The notes: a model not told the origin generated them from the sequence alone. Shown: positions 8,627-18,297, numbered from the stretch's first letter. The stretch: DNA of 64,000 nt from Gloeotrichia echinulata CP02 (GCA_038087035.1 CP051187.1:3725001-3789000); one strand, 5' to 3'. Numbers and translations are program-made.

Positions 8627-11008
8627 CTAATACGGCCACTTCCAATCGCGAATTTCTGGCATATCCTCGCCATGTTCGGATATATACTGCTTGTGTTCAA
8701 TCAACTTATCTTGCAGTTGCTGCTTAACATAAGCGGCTTTATATCCTAATTTGGGTACGCGATCAATCACGTCCATGACTAGGTGGAAACGATCAAGATC
8801 GTTGAGGACAACCATATCAAAGGGAGTGGTAGTAGTTCCCTCTTCTTTGTAACCGCGCACATGCAGGTTTTTATGGTTGGTATGGCGATAGGTGAGGCGA
8901 TGAATTAACCAAGGATAGCCATGAAAAGCAAAGATAATCGGTTTATCGGTGGTGAAAATGGTGTCAAAATCTTTGCTGGTTAAACCGTGAGGATGTTCGC
9001 TTTGTGGCTGTAGTGTCATTAAATTCACCACATTCACCACCCGCACCTTTAACTCTGGGAAGTGTTGGCGGAGAATATCCACAGCGGCTAAGGTTTCTAA
9101 GGTGGGAATATCCCCAGCACAACCTAAGACTACATCAGGTTCACTATCTCGGTCATTACTAGCCCATTCCCAAATACTGATGCCTTTGGTACAATGCTTG
9201 ATGGCAGCATCTATATCAAGATATTGTAACGCCGGTTGTTTACCAGCCACAATCACGTTAACATAGTTGCGGCTTTTTAAGCAATGGTCAGTTACAGACA
9301 GTAGCGTATTGGCGTCGGGGGGGAGATACACGCGAATAATTTCTGATTTCTTGTTGATTACATGGTCAATAAAACCAGGGTCTTGGTGAGAGAAACCATT
9401 GTGGTCTTGTCGCCAAACGTGGGAAGTGAGTAAGTAGTTGAGGGAAGCAATGGGACGACGCCAAGAAATGTGACGGGTTGTTTTTAACCACTTGGCGTGC
9501 TGGTTGAACATCGAATCAATAATATGGATGAACGCCTCGTAGCAAGAGAAGAAGCCATGACGACCTGTGAGCAGGTATCCTTCTAGCCATCCTTGACAGG
9601 TAGTTTCACTGAGAATTTCCATAACCCGACCATCAGGTGAAAGGTGATCATCTTCGGGGATGTGTTCAGCTACCCAGGCGCGGTCTGTGACTTCAAATAC
9701 TGGGTCTAGGCGATTTGAGGCAGTTTCGTCAGGACCGACAATACGGAAATTGCGGCTTTCCTGATTGAGTTTCATGATATCCCGCAGGAATTTGCCGGTA
9801 ACTTTGGTAGCTTCCGCATTCACCGTACCTGGATGGGGAACTTCCACGGCGTATTTCCGAAAATCAGGCATTTTCAAGTCACGCAACAAGATACCACCAT
9901 TGGCGTGGGGGTTATCTCCCATGCGGCGCTTACCTTGGGGCGCCAATTCTGCTAATGCTGGAATTAGTTTACCGTTAGCGTCAAATAGTTCCTCTGGTTT
10001 GTAACTCTTCAGCCATTCTTCCAGTAATTTCAGGTGTTCTGGATTACCGATAATATTGCTAAAGGGGACTTGGTGCGATCGCCAAGAACCTTCCGTTTTC
10101 TTCCCATCTACTTCCTTGGGTCCTGTCCAACCTTTGGGGGTTCTCAGAATAATCATCGGCCATTGGGGACGCTCAGTAAAGCCATGTACACGGGCTTCTC
10201 TTTGAATGGCTTGAATTTCGGCAATGATCGTATCTAAAGTTGCCGCCATTTCCTGATGTATAATCGCGGGATCTGAACCTTCCACAAAGTATGGTTTGTA
10301 GCCATAGCCAATAAATAGGCTTTCTAACTCCTCATTACTTATTCGCGCTAACACCGTCGGGTTAGCAATTTTATACCCATTGAGATGGAGAATCGGCAAC
10401 ACAGCACCATCATGCACAGGGTTAAGAAACTTGTTAGAATGCCAACTTGTGGCTAAAGGCCCAGTTTCCGCTTCCCCGTCACCGACAACAGCAGCAACGA
10501 TTAAATCAGGGTTGTCAAAAGCCGCACCGTATGCATGGACTAGCGCGTAACCCAGTTCCCCCCCTTCATGGATAGAACCGGGAGTTTCCGGCGCAACGTG
10601 GCTAGGAATACCACCAGGGAAAGAGAACTGTTTGAAGAGTTTTTGTATTCCCTCAATATCTGCAGATATATTCGGGTAATATTCGCTGTACGTTCCTTCG
10701 AGATAGGTATTAGCAACCAGTCCAGGGCCACCATGACCAGGGCCTGCAATGTAAATCGTATTCAGATCATACTTTTTAATGACTCGATTCAGGTGAGCAT
10801 AAATAAAATTCAGCCCTGGTGTAGTTCCCCAATGTCCCAGAAGCCGGGGTTTAACATGTTCTTGCTTGAGGGGTTCTCTTAAAAGTGGATTATCGAGGAG
10901 ATATATTTGTCCCACTGAAAGATAATTAGCAGCACGCCAGTAGGCGTGGATTTTCTGCAGATCTTCATCGGTTAAAGGCTTTGTTTGTGGCGTAGCAGCT
11001 AAAGTCAT
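8627..11008 (-). CDS. xfp: Xylulose-5-phosphate/fructose-6-phosphate phosphoketolase
   Basis: A thiamine-diphosphate enzyme that cleaves xylulose-5-P (or fructose-6-P) with phosphate to acetyl-phosphate plus glyceraldehyde-3-P (or erythrose-4-P), a cytosolic carbon shunt. About 793 residues, the usual length. Conserved blocks: YIAGPGHGGPGLVANTYLEG (about 85-104), SHVAPETPGSIHEGGELGY, VVGDGEAETGPLATSWH (ThDP/Mg binding) and ILRTPKGWTGP. The start at 11008 is preferred because GGAG lies 6 nt before that ATG and family members begin with MTLA...; in-frame ATG and TTG codons lie 12 and 18 nt further upstream. It stands alone between repeat-rich spacers. Confidence 0.96.
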   Translation of the reverse strand: MTLAATPQTKPLTDEDLQKIHAYWRAANYLSVGQIYLLDNPLLREPLKQEHVKPRLLGHWGTTPGLNFIYAHLNRVIKKYDLNTIYIAGPGHGGPGLVANTYLEGTYSEYYPNISADIEGIQKLFKQFSFPGGIPSHVAPETPGSIHEGGELGYALVHAYGAAFDNPDLIVAAVVGDGEAETGPLATSWHSNKFLNPVHDGAVLPILHLNGYKIANPTVLARISNEELESLFIGYGYKPYFVEGSDPAIIHQEMAATLDTIIAEIQAIQREARVHGFTERPQWPMIILRTPKGWTGPKEVDGKKTEGSWRSHQVPFSNIIGNPEHLKLLEEWLKSYKPEELFDANGKLIPALAELAPQGKRRMGDNPHANGGILLRDLKMPDFRKYAVEVPHPGTVNAEATKVTGKFLRDIMKLNQESRNFRIVGPDETASNRLDPVFEVTDRAWVAEHIPEDDHLSPDGRVMEILSETTCQGWLEGYLLTGRHGFFSCYEAFIHIIDSMFNQHAKWLKTTRHISWRRPIASLNYLLTSHVWRQDHNGFSHQDPGFIDHVINKKSEIIRVYLPPDANTLLSVTDHCLKSRNYVNVIVAGKQPALQYLDIDAAIKHCTKGISIWEWASNDRDSEPDVVLGCAGDIPTLETLAAVDILRQHFPELKVRVVNVVNLMTLQPQSEHPHGLTSKDFDTIFTTDKPIIFAFHGYPWLIHRLTYRHTNHKNLHVRGYKEEGTTTTPFDMVVLNDLDRFHLVMDVIDRVPKLGYKAAYVKQQLQDKLIEHKQYISEHGEDMPEIRDWKWPY

Positions 11009-11179
11009 ATCAAACTCCATGACCAAAAGATAATGACGAATTCATCAGTATGCAAGTTTAGTGGTCTACGGCATGAGTGTCATCATACCCCTGACAAAGT
11101 TTTCCAGTATTCCTGGGGAAACCTTGGAAGTTATAGTGATCGCACACAGTCTATTATTTACTTTAAACCTCAAATCAAT

Positions 11180-11337
11180 CTGTAGGTATACAGTAGTCAA
11201 AGAAATAGGCAATAACCACAGATCTTCGTAGGGGCGCAAGGCCTTGCGCCCCTACCACATCGTCCTGTAGGTATACAATAGTCAAAGAAATAGGCAATAA
11301 CCACAGACCTTCGTAGGGGCGCAAGGCCTTGCGCCCC
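11180..11337. repeat. Tandem duplication carrying the GC-rich palindrome
   Basis: A unit of about 85 bp is present twice head to tail (11180-11264 and 11265-11337). Each unit holds CTGTAGGTATACARTAGTC, CAATAACCACAGA and one copy of the GCGCAAGGCCTTGCGC palindrome. The rest of the 11009-11435 spacer has no recognisable gene. Confidence 0.85.
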
Positions 11338-11435
11338 AAAAGCGTGGTCTATTTACCTGAAAATGGCTGTAACTTACTCCTCTGCGTTCCTCTGCGTTAC
11401 CTTTGCGTACCTCTGCGTTTAAAAAATCCTACCTC

Positions 11436-13202
11436 CTACATTCTTTCCAACACCTCAATCCCTAACAAAGATAATCCTAACTTTAGCGTTCTCGCCGTTA
11501 AATCACACAAAACTAAGCGAGATGTCCGCAGTGGTTCTTCTGCATTTAACACCGGAACCCCAAGATTGCGGTCATAAAATTGATTAAACTTTTGACTCAG
11601 TTGAAATAAATACTCACACAGACGATTTGGCAATAAATCTTGCTCTAAAGTAGTAATAACTTCACCTAGCTGAAGTAAAGATTTTGCCAGACTCAATTCA
11701 GTTTCATGCTGCAAGATAACTTTAGCATTATCACCCAAAGCTGCAAAGTTAATTTCACCCTTGCGGCTAATCCCCTGAACCCGTGCATAAGCATAAAGCA
11801 TATAGGGTGCAGTATTGCCTTTGAGATCCAGCATTTTGTCGTAGCTGAAAATGTAATTACTGGTGCGGTTTTGGCTTAAGTCAGCATATTTAACTGCACT
11901 AATGCCAATGATTTCGGCAACTTTGTTAATGAATTCTGCCGTTTCTGTGCGTTCTTCGGCTTGTAATCTCGATTCTACATCTTGACGGGCACGGGCGATC
12001 GCTTCATCTAACAAATCCCGCAACCGCACTGTATCCCCAGAACGGGTTTTGAATTTTTTCCCATCTTCCCCTAGCACTAAACCAAAAGGTACATGGACCA
12101 GTTCCACGTCATCGGGAACCCACCCGGCTTTGCGTGCTACCTGAATAAATTGGGCAAAATGGTTTGCTTGTCCAGCATCTGTTACACAAATTATCCGCTT
12201 GGCCTCATCTTTTTGCATCCGGTAGCGGATAGCCGCTAAATCTGTAGTGGCGTAGTTATAACCGCCATCAGATTTCTGTACAATCAAGGGTAGAGGCTCA
12301 CCTTCTCTGTTGGTAAACCCGTCCAAGAAAACGCATTTTGCGCCTTGGTTTTCTACCAGTAAGCCAGATTGTTGTAAATCTTCCACAACTGCTGCTAGCA
12401 AGGGATTGTAAAAAGATTCACCTCGTTCAATCAACTGGATGTCCAACAAATCATAAATTACCTGAAACTCTCGCCTTGACTGTTGACACAGCAGATTCCA
12501 AGCATGGATGGTATCTTCTGCACCTGCTTGTAGTCTTACGACCTCTTGGCGTGCGGTTTCTTGAAAAGCTTCATCTTCATCAAACCGCTGCTTGGCTTGG
12601 CGGTAAAAGCTGACTAAATCGCCAATATCCAAAGCATTGGCGGTGGTGAGGGCTTCTGGGTAAACCAACCGCAAATAGGCGATTAACATCCCAAATTGCG
12701 TACCCCAATCACCCACATGATTGAGCCTTAGCACATTATGACCGCGAAATTCCAAAATTCTGGCGATGCTATCACCAATAATAGTTGAGCGCAAGTGCCC
12801 TACGTGCATTTCTTTAGCAATATTGGGACTGGAAAAATCCACAATTTCCCGCTGTGGTGTTTTTGTCGTGGGGACACCTAAGCGAGGATCTGGAATAATT
12901 GCGTTTAGTTGTGCTTCCAGGTATGCTGTCTTCAGTTTCAGATTGATAAACCCAGGACCTGCAATATCCGGTGGTTCACAGATTTCTGATACATCTAATT
13001 TTTCCACGATAGCAGCAGCGATCGCCCTTGGTTGCATTCCTTGGCGTTTGCTCAAAGATAATGCCAAATTTGCCTGATAATCACCAAATTTAGGATTACT
13101 CGCAGTCACCAAAATCGGATCGACTCCAGCGTACTCAGCGCCAAAAGCCGCGATTAAAGCCTGCTCAAATTTCACTTTTAGTTGTTCTTGTGTAGCGTTC
13201 AT
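11436..13202 (-). CDS. argS: Arginyl-tRNA synthetase
   Basis: Class I aminoacyl-tRNA synthetase that charges tRNA-Arg in the cytosol. 588 residues, full length. The N-terminal additional domain (about 1-110) is followed by the catalytic start SSPNIAKEMHVGHLRSTIIGDS, where HVGH is the HIGH motif. The ATP-binding loop LGEDGKKFKTRSGDTVRL stands in place of canonical KMSKS, as is common in ArgRS. The C-terminal anticodon-binding part ends with RTLKLGLSLLGIEVLERM. The ATG at 13202 fits the family N-terminus. No operon partner; both flanks are repeat-rich. Confidence 0.97.
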   Translation of the reverse strand: MNATQEQLKVKFEQALIAAFGAEYAGVDPILVTASNPKFGDYQANLALSLSKRQGMQPRAIAAAIVEKLDVSEICEPPDIAGPGFINLKLKTAYLEAQLNAIIPDPRLGVPTTKTPQREIVDFSSPNIAKEMHVGHLRSTIIGDSIARILEFRGHNVLRLNHVGDWGTQFGMLIAYLRLVYPEALTTANALDIGDLVSFYRQAKQRFDEDEAFQETARQEVVRLQAGAEDTIHAWNLLCQQSRREFQVIYDLLDIQLIERGESFYNPLLAAVVEDLQQSGLLVENQGAKCVFLDGFTNREGEPLPLIVQKSDGGYNYATTDLAAIRYRMQKDEAKRIICVTDAGQANHFAQFIQVARKAGWVPDDVELVHVPFGLVLGEDGKKFKTRSGDTVRLRDLLDEAIARARQDVESRLQAEERTETAEFINKVAEIIGISAVKYADLSQNRTSNYIFSYDKMLDLKGNTAPYMLYAYARVQGISRKGEINFAALGDNAKVILQHETELSLAKSLLQLGEVITTLEQDLLPNRLCEYLFQLSQKFNQFYDRNLGVPVLNAEEPLRTSRLVLCDLTARTLKLGLSLLGIEVLERM

Positions 13203-13403
13203 AAATTAATTGTCAGTTGTTCAAGCACTTATAAGGGCGCATTACAATATATTAAGACTGCTGGGACTAGCTCTGTACCTGTAGTCTTTGTAGACAGAAC
13301 TTACACAAGCGTTACAATCAACATATATTGTAGGGTGCGTCAGATGCCAAAAATATGTTGAGAATTACGCAAAACTCAAATCTGACCCACCCTGCTATAC
13401 CCC

Positions 13404-13527
13404 AATACAGTTCAGTTAGGCTCGAATGATATACACTGTAGGGGCACGGCATCCAAAATTTTTTGTTCTAATGACAATTTTATTCGTGCCGTGCCCCTAC
13501 GACAATTTTCCTTAACTGAACTGTATT
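13404..13527 (+). mobile_element. MITE-like repeat with TACAGTTCAGTTA ends
   Basis: About 124 bp starting AATACAGTTCAGTTAGG and ending CCTTAACTGAACTGTATT, with an inner inverted pair GTAGGGGCACGGCA / TGCCGTGCCCCTAC. A close copy lies at 19172-19294 and a truncated one at 8483-8575. No coding capacity. Confidence 0.85.
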
Positions 13528-13530
13528 GTG

Positions 13531-13671
13531 CTATACCCGCATTTCTCACAAGTAGGGGCGGTTTCATCAGGATCATCAACTATTAACGAGGATATCGCTG
13601 AACCCGGCCTTACGACTTCGGACGTAGAGAAAGCAACGGTCACAAAAATCTGGTGAGAAATCCGGGTATAG
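13531..13671. mobile_element. MITE-like element with CTATACCCG ends
   Basis: 141 bp bounded by CTATACCCGCATTTCTCAC and its near-perfect inverse GTGAGAAATCCGGGTATAG (19-bp arms, one mismatch). The interior is unique and non-coding. Together with the preceding element it fills much of the 875-bp spacer between argS and the TnpB relic; a GGTGCGT...ACGCACC palindrome follows near 13789-13850. Confidence 0.8.
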
Positions 13672-14078
13672 TGCCGGTTGCGTAAGTCCTAGTACACATA
13701 GAATAAATTACATTTATAGACAATTTCCGCTCGGTGACATTTTCCTTATTTTAACAAGACTTACGCTAGTGTTACATTTAAATAATGGTGCGTGAAGCCA
13801 CAAGTCAAGTAAGCTGCGTACAATATTTACCGAAGCGCCACGCACCCTACGATTATTAATGTGCGCCCAGAGTATGGGGTTAGATGGAGTTAGATGAGGT
13901 TAGATGGGGTTAAAAATTTCTACCCAGCCCTAACAACAGATATTACAGTATTATTAGTGACTATAGCCTAGGAATTTTACTTATATTAGTGCAAAAATTT
14001 TGAGAATATTCCGAAATTTTACCAAAGAAATGGGTTTAAAGCCTCGCCCTTCTAGGGCGACTTTGATATAATATTCCC

Positions 14079-14382
14079 ATGATTACACTAAAGTTTAAGC
14101 TGTACGAACACAAAAGGAATAGACACCTGAAACGGATGATCAACGCCGCAGGGGTGATCTATAACCATTGTATTGCTCTACATAAACGGTACTATCGGAT
14201 GTGGGGCAAACACTTAAACTGTGCAAAACTCCAGTCTCATATTGCCAAATTGAGAAAACGTCATCAATTTTGGCAATCAATAGGTTCTCAAGCAGTGCAA
14301 GATATCTGTCAACGCATAGAGAAAGCCTACCAATTATTTTTTAAACATAATAAGAAAGGAGTCAGACCACCGGGTTTTAAAT
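14079..14382 (+). pseudogene. TnpB N-terminal fragment
   Basis: About 101 codons match the N-terminal domain of TnpB (OrfB of IS605-type elements), an RNA-guided nuclease: MITLKFKLYEHKRNRHLKRMINAAGVIYNHCIALHKRYYR (first 40 residues, abridged here), then KLRKRHQFWQSIGSQAVQDICQRIEKAY and GVRPPGFK. The frame then runs into the heptamer array, giving a meaningless SVISYQL tail. The catalytic RuvC-like and zinc-finger parts are absent, so no nuclease can be made. Confidence 0.85.
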
Positions 14383-14485
14383 CAGTTATCAGTTATCAGT
14401 TATCAGTTATCAGTTATCAGTTATCAGTTATCAGTTATCAGTTATCAGTTATCAGTTATCAGTTATCAGTTATCAGTTATCAGTC
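14382..14485. repeat. CAGTTAT heptamer array interrupting tnpB
   Basis: About 14 units of CAGTTAT (STRR). A shorter array of the same unit follows at 14512-14538, and the complementary form (AACTGATAACTG) appears at 14560-14690, so this is a nested expansion. Confidence 0.9.
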
Positions 14486-14689
14486 CTGACGGCGTATGGT
14501 GGGGGATTTAAATCAGTTATCAGTTATCAGTTATCAGTCCCATGAAGGATTTAACTGATAACTGTTTACTGCTCACTGTTTACTGTTAAGACCCGCCACC
14601 AACGCCTTCCACCTTCAAAGTGTGGTGTTTCGCCTTCGTATTTAACTGATAACTGTTTACTGATAACTGTTCACTGTTAAAATGGTTGG

Positions 14690-14790
14690 GGCATCAACCA
14701 TTGGGTTAGGTGATGTTAGACTGGCAAGAGCCAGCAATTGCTGTTTGACTCCAGAATCTGGGCCCTTTTAGGGCGGGGAGTATGTCAAAA
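14690..14790 (+). ncRNA. TnpB-associated right-end RNA (omega/reRNA) relic
   Basis: The segment with GGTGATGTTAGACTGG, CAGCAATTGCTGTTTGA and CCAGAATC followed by a terminal hairpin resembles the 3' scaffold of TnpB guide RNAs. A second example with the same conserved words lies at 29944-30028. The call rests on sequence pattern and position; expression is unknown. Confidence 0.5.
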
Positions 14791-14862
14791 TATGATTTTG
14801 GGTAAATAATTATATAAATTAACTCAGTCCGGAATTATACTTTAGGTGCAGGAACATATCTC

Positions 14863-15468
14863 ATGACTAGTATAACTGAACAATTCGGCGAACTCAAAAG
14901 TAACGTCACCGACGGTAAAGGCCCAGCCAATATTCGCTCAACGCCTTCGACAAAAGCTGAGACAAATATTGTCAGTAAGCAACCTTTGGGGACTCGCGTT
15001 AAAATTCTGGATAAAACATCTGCTGAAGGTCGGACTTGGTATAAAGTCAGTTATGGTAAACAGCAGAAGGATGTCGGTTGGGTACGGGAAGACGTGATTA
15101 AATTATTGCCCCCAAATCCCTCCAAGCCTAGCCAAAATCCCGACAACGAAGACACGCGGCTATATTTTGAAACTGACAAGCGGTTAGTCAGAGTTTATGA
15201 GGAGGGTGCCAAGATATACATGAATGTGTATAACAAAAAAACGAACCAAACCGAACTCAGCGGCGTTTCGGCGACGAAATTAACCAAAGACCTGAAAACC
15301 GCCTGGGAAGGATATCTTGCAACCAAGGATGGACGTACCTACCAAGCCTTCTTCATTAACCGTGGTGCCACCCAGTTGATAATTACTAGCAGCGACACTG
15401 CTAAAAATATTGAGCCAACAGAGACAGGCTTTGGTGCCAAAGGTATTGAATATCAACAAATCGCTTAA
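14863..15468 (+). CDS. SH3-domain protein
   Basis: A 201-residue protein without a signal peptide. Residues about 20-85 form a bacterial SH3 domain: GPANIRSTPSTKAETNIVSKQPLGTRVKILDKT...RTWYKVSYGKQQKDVGWVREDVI. After a Pro-rich linker (PPNPSKPSQNP) residues about 100-201 form a second, beta-rich domain (RLYFETDKRLVRVYEEGAKIYMNVYNKKTNQTELSG). Bacterial SH3 domains often bind cell wall or protein ligands, but the ligand here is unknown. Monocistronic, next to a TnpB-element relic. Confidence 0.75.
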   Translation: MTSITEQFGELKSNVTDGKGPANIRSTPSTKAETNIVSKQPLGTRVKILDKTSAEGRTWYKVSYGKQQKDVGWVREDVIKLLPPNPSKPSQNPDNEDTRLYFETDKRLVRVYEEGAKIYMNVYNKKTNQTELSGVSATKLTKDLKTAWEGYLATKDGRTYQAFFINRGATQLIITSSDTAKNIEPTETGFGAKGIEYQQIA

Positions 15469-15641
15469 ATCACTGTCTTCCATCCGGTAAAACCTGATTC
15501 CCAATTTGCTAGTACTCTGTCTGTCACAGCAACTTTGATGGGTTGTTCGTAGATGCGCTTCTCTACGAACAATTTTTCTTGTTAATCACCAATTTTTCAA
15601 ATCTGACGCACCCTACAAAACGTTAAATTTAGTCGGAGTAA

Positions 15642-15681
15642 TCGCCTAACGCATCACTAGATAATTTGGTACATTAGGCGA
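15642..15681. repeat. Inverted repeat TCGCCTAA / TTAGGCGA
   Basis: 8-bp arms enclose 24 bp in the 320-bp spacer upstream of the lipoprotein gene. It could be an operator or part of a dispersed repeat; a TGACGCACCCTAC half-palindrome sits just before it at 15603-15616. Confidence 0.4.
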
Positions 15682-15788
15682 ATATTTGGACATAATTTGT
15701 TATTAAAAAAATCTTAAAAGTATCAGCGATCATTTACAAATAAAACAGGAATGATATAGTCTACTTAGTTTTACAAATAACCCCAGTC

Positions 15789-16418
15789 ATGAAGAAAATT
15801 ATTCCCGTACTATTGAGTGTAGTCTTACTCACTAACGCTGTTGCTTGTAGTAAGCCAAACGATAAAACCAGCAACAATTCTAGTCAGACTCAATCCAGTA
15901 GTCTGACAACTCAGCAAGCAATTCTACCAACAGGAACCACCTTTGAAACTGTTCTCCAACAAGAGTTATCTACAGGTAAAAACACTAATGATGAGCGCTT
16001 TATTATGCGCGTCAAAAACTCTGTCAAGGGTGGAAATATCAATTTCAAAGATGCCCAAATTCAAGGACATTTGGAAGATGTAGTCAAAGCAGCTAAAGGT
16101 AAAAAAGCTAGTTTGCATCTAGTATTTGATGAAATTGCTCTCAAAGATGGTACAACTTATCCCATTGATGCTGCTTTAGTTAACACCGAATTAGAGACAA
16201 AAACTAAAGGCAAATTTCTCCAAAATGCTGGCATTATTTTAGGTGGAACAGTTGCAGGTCATTTTGTCGGTAAAAAAGCCAATATAAAACATGGTGGACT
16301 AGCTGGGGGTGCTGCGGCCACTGCTTATGTATTGTCTAGTCCTGGTGGTGAAGTAGTTCTGAAAAAAGGCACAAAAGTCAAACTGAAACTCAAATCGCCT
16401 CTGGCTTCTAGTGTCTAA
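15789..16418 (+). CDS. Lipoprotein with C-terminal glycine-zipper-like segment
   Basis: 209 residues. A lipoprotein signal peptide is visible: MKKIIPVLLSVVLLTNAVAC with lipobox NAVAC and Cys20. A Ser/Gln/Asn-rich linker (21-45) precedes a soluble domain (LPTGTTFETVLQQELSTGKNTNDERFIMRV...). Residues about 147-185 are Gly/Ala-rich and hydrophobic (GIILGGTVAGHFVGKK, GGLAGGAAATAYVL), resembling glycine-zipper segments of envelope proteins. Likely lipid-anchored in the envelope; function unknown. Single gene. Confidence 0.72.
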   Translation: MKKIIPVLLSVVLLTNAVACSKPNDKTSNNSSQTQSSSLTTQQAILPTGTTFETVLQQELSTGKNTNDERFIMRVKNSVKGGNINFKDAQIQGHLEDVVKAAKGKKASLHLVFDEIALKDGTTYPIDAALVNTELETKTKGKFLQNAGIILGGTVAGHFVGKKANIKHGGLAGGAAATAYVLSSPGGEVVLKKGTKVKLKLKSPLASSV

Positions 16419-16804
16419 GGGACTGACATTTGAAATGTAAAAAAATCGGCAATTTTCTTCAATTTATAGGGTGCATCAGTGAACCAGACAAATGATGTGT
16501 TTTGCATATTTTAGGTCTGACATTTAACCGCTCATCGTATGGGAAAATCGGGTTTTTTGGACTACTCCCTTCCCGGTCTAAGATTACCTATAATTTTCCT
16601 TCTTCTCTGCGTTCGCGTAGCGTGTCGAAGACAGACGCTGCGCGAATGCGCCTTTGCGCCTTTGCGTGAGCTAAAAATTATTTCCCTACGGGACGCTCCG
16701 CGAACGGTAATCTTCCAGCGGGAAGGGACTAGTTGTATGATCTGTAGGGGCGCAAGGCCTTGCGCCCCAAACCACAATCGTTCTCACATAGCGTGAAAAC
16801 TCAC
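16419..16804. repeat. Repeat-rich spacer
   Basis: No gene. It holds CGCGTAGCGTGTCGAAGAC with its facing partner near 16612-16650, a GGGACGCTCCGCGAACG segment, and one GGGGCGCAAGGCCTTGCGCC palindrome at 16744-16768. These are dispersed cyanobacterial palindromes that recur near 19490, 26830, 27060 and 50080. Confidence 0.7.
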
Positions 16805-18073
16805 TTAAGCTGACTTAGTAAAAATCCGATAGTACAGATGGGTACTAATTTCCTTCAAGGGAAAAAGCAGATAAGTCAGAGGATTGATTGTCACAATAAT
16901 ATCTCGGAAGTCTCGCTTTGCCAAAAACAAAATCCCACGAGCAACTTGTGCTGCTGACATCACCCCATAAGGATTGAGTTGACTTTTAAACGGACCTAGG
17001 ATTAACTTACGAATTACACAACTTCCATCCAAGCGCTTGAGGGTGACAATATTTCCTAGCGCTTGTTTGCTGAGTTCGTACAGTGGACTGAAAGCTGGGG
17101 AAACCTCCGCTTCAGAAGTGTTGACCCAGATTTCCTTTGTAGCTTTTGCTTGTGGTCCTGTAACAGTTGTCAGAAATATATCCATCAACTGTAACGCCGA
17201 AAAGGTATTCACCTGATATGAGGAGTTGATAGCCTCTGGTGTGCGGCTACCATAGACATTGATGCCGTGGTTGATGATCAAAATATCCACTTTCTCTAAA
17301 CTTGACCTCAGTTCGGCTTCATTCCCCAACTCCCACCCCAGCACTGTCACCCCGGCTTGTGTCGGTAATTTCTCTGGATTAGTTGTCAATGCTACCACTT
17401 TGACATTATACTTGATAAATTCAGCGATTAATGCTTGCCCTAAGGTTCCTGATGCTCCAGTTAAAGCGACGGTTTTACCTTTGAGGGAAAGTCCTGTTCC
17501 CAATATTTTATCCACTAAGGAAAAGACACCGCTGTAATAGGCATTAACATCATCGAAATGATGACGCCAATGGTAAGACCGATTCACAAACCAAACCGAT
17601 GGTGTTGTCTGTAAAGGCCCTGGTAGGTGGTTAATATCTGTGTCAATTGACCCCTGGAAATATCGTAGGGACGCACCATACAAGAAGGTAAACCCATAGA
17701 CGACTCCCAGCCACAAACCCATTTGCTGCACAACTAAGGCAATTATCATCAAGATTAGCACCAAGAGACTCGACTCTACAATGTCGTGGTAAAGCTGCGA
17801 CTCTTGGTAAATTTTCAAAGATGTGATCGATAAATCTCGGCGGTAAGCCATATGGTGCTTATTATGCCATTTAGACAGCCAACTCACCTGGTGACACAAA
17901 ACATGATAGCTGTCTCTTAATACCTCAGCGAGCAAAAGTGAGAAGAATCCCCAACTGGTAAACTGTAAGCAGGTATTTACCAGAACCCAATTAATCTGTA
18001 ATCTTGCCTCAATCTCAGTCAAGCTCTCCGCTAACATCTGGATCATGTTTTGCTCTTCTCCATTTTTCTTCAT
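16805..18073 (-). CDS. Bifunctional fatty acid hydroxylase (sterol desaturase type) / short-chain dehydrogenase
   Basis: A 422-residue fusion. The N-terminal half (about 1-190) is a membrane di-iron hydroxylase of the fatty-acid hydroxylase/sterol desaturase superfamily: hydrophobic helices plus His clusters HVLCH, WHNKHH and HWRHH. The C-terminal half (about 195-422) is an SDR with nucleotide motif TGASGTLGQA, NHG in place of NAG, and catalytic YELSK. This pairing recurs in cyanobacteria as an annotated bifunctional sterol desaturase/SDR; the substrate is not known and no sterol pathway is implied. GAGGAAAG directly precedes the ATG at 18073; a second in-frame ATG 27 nt inside also has a GGAGAAGAG. 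Confidence 0.85.
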   Translation of the reverse strand: MKKNGEEQNMIQMLAESLTEIEARLQINWVLVNTCLQFTSWGFFSLLLAEVLRDSYHVLCHQVSWLSKWHNKHHMAYRRDLSITSLKIYQESQLYHDIVESSLLVLILMIIALVVQQMGLWLGVVYGFTFLYGASLRYFQGSIDTDINHLPGPLQTTPSVWFVNRSYHWRHHFDDVNAYYSGVFSLVDKILGTGLSLKGKTVALTGASGTLGQALIAEFIKYNVKVVALTTNPEKLPTQAGVTVLGWELGNEAELRSSLEKVDILIINHGINVYGSRTPEAINSSYQVNTFSALQLMDIFLTTVTGPQAKATKEIWVNTSEAEVSPAFSPLYELSKQALGNIVTLKRLDGSCVIRKLILGPFKSQLNPYGVMSAAQVARGILFLAKRDFRDIIVTINPLTYLLFPLKEISTHLYYRIFTKSA

Positions 18074-18132
18074 CTTTCCTCATATTCTGATCAGAATAGA
18101 TGAAGGTTGAGTTTTAGAGCAAATGAAAATCA

Positions 18133-18297
18133 GGATTGGGGACTGGGGACACTTCGACAAGCTCAGTGCATCGCTGGGGACTGGGGACTGGGGACACTTC
18201 GACAAGCTCAGTGCATCGCTGGGGACTGGGGACACTTCGACAAGCTCAGTGCATCGCTGGGGACTGGGGACTGGGGACTGGGGACTGGGGATTGGGG
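18133..18297. repeat. Mixed tandem repeat (GGGGACT plus CACTTCGACAAGCTCAGTGC)
   Basis: The heptamer GGGGACT alternates with three copies of a module CACTTCGACAAGCTCAGTGC followed by ATCGCT. All frames stay open by chance, so the ORFs here are not genes. It lies upstream of the hydroxylase/SDR gene. Confidence 0.9.

Larger units (their letters stand above)
14030..14790 (+). mobile_element. IS200/IS605-type TnpB element relic
   Basis: The left end carries a hairpin near 14042-14066 (GCCTCGCCCTTCTAGGGCGA), followed by a tnpB start. The right end carries a conserved TnpB-type 3' RNA segment and a terminal hairpin with GGGGAGTATGTCAAA near 14774-14788. The middle of tnpB has been replaced by CAGTTAT heptamer arrays. 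No tnpA is seen. Same end logic as the 29872-30030 element. Confidence 0.75.

Noticed and set aside
8290..8749. Short plus-strand ORFs near 8.3-8.7 kb
   Set aside because: They cover dispersed repeats and the antisense end of the phosphoketolase gene.
16539..16796. 85-codon ORF in the repeat-rich spacer
   Set aside because: It translates known palindromic repeats (CGCGTAGCG type) and has no homologous look.
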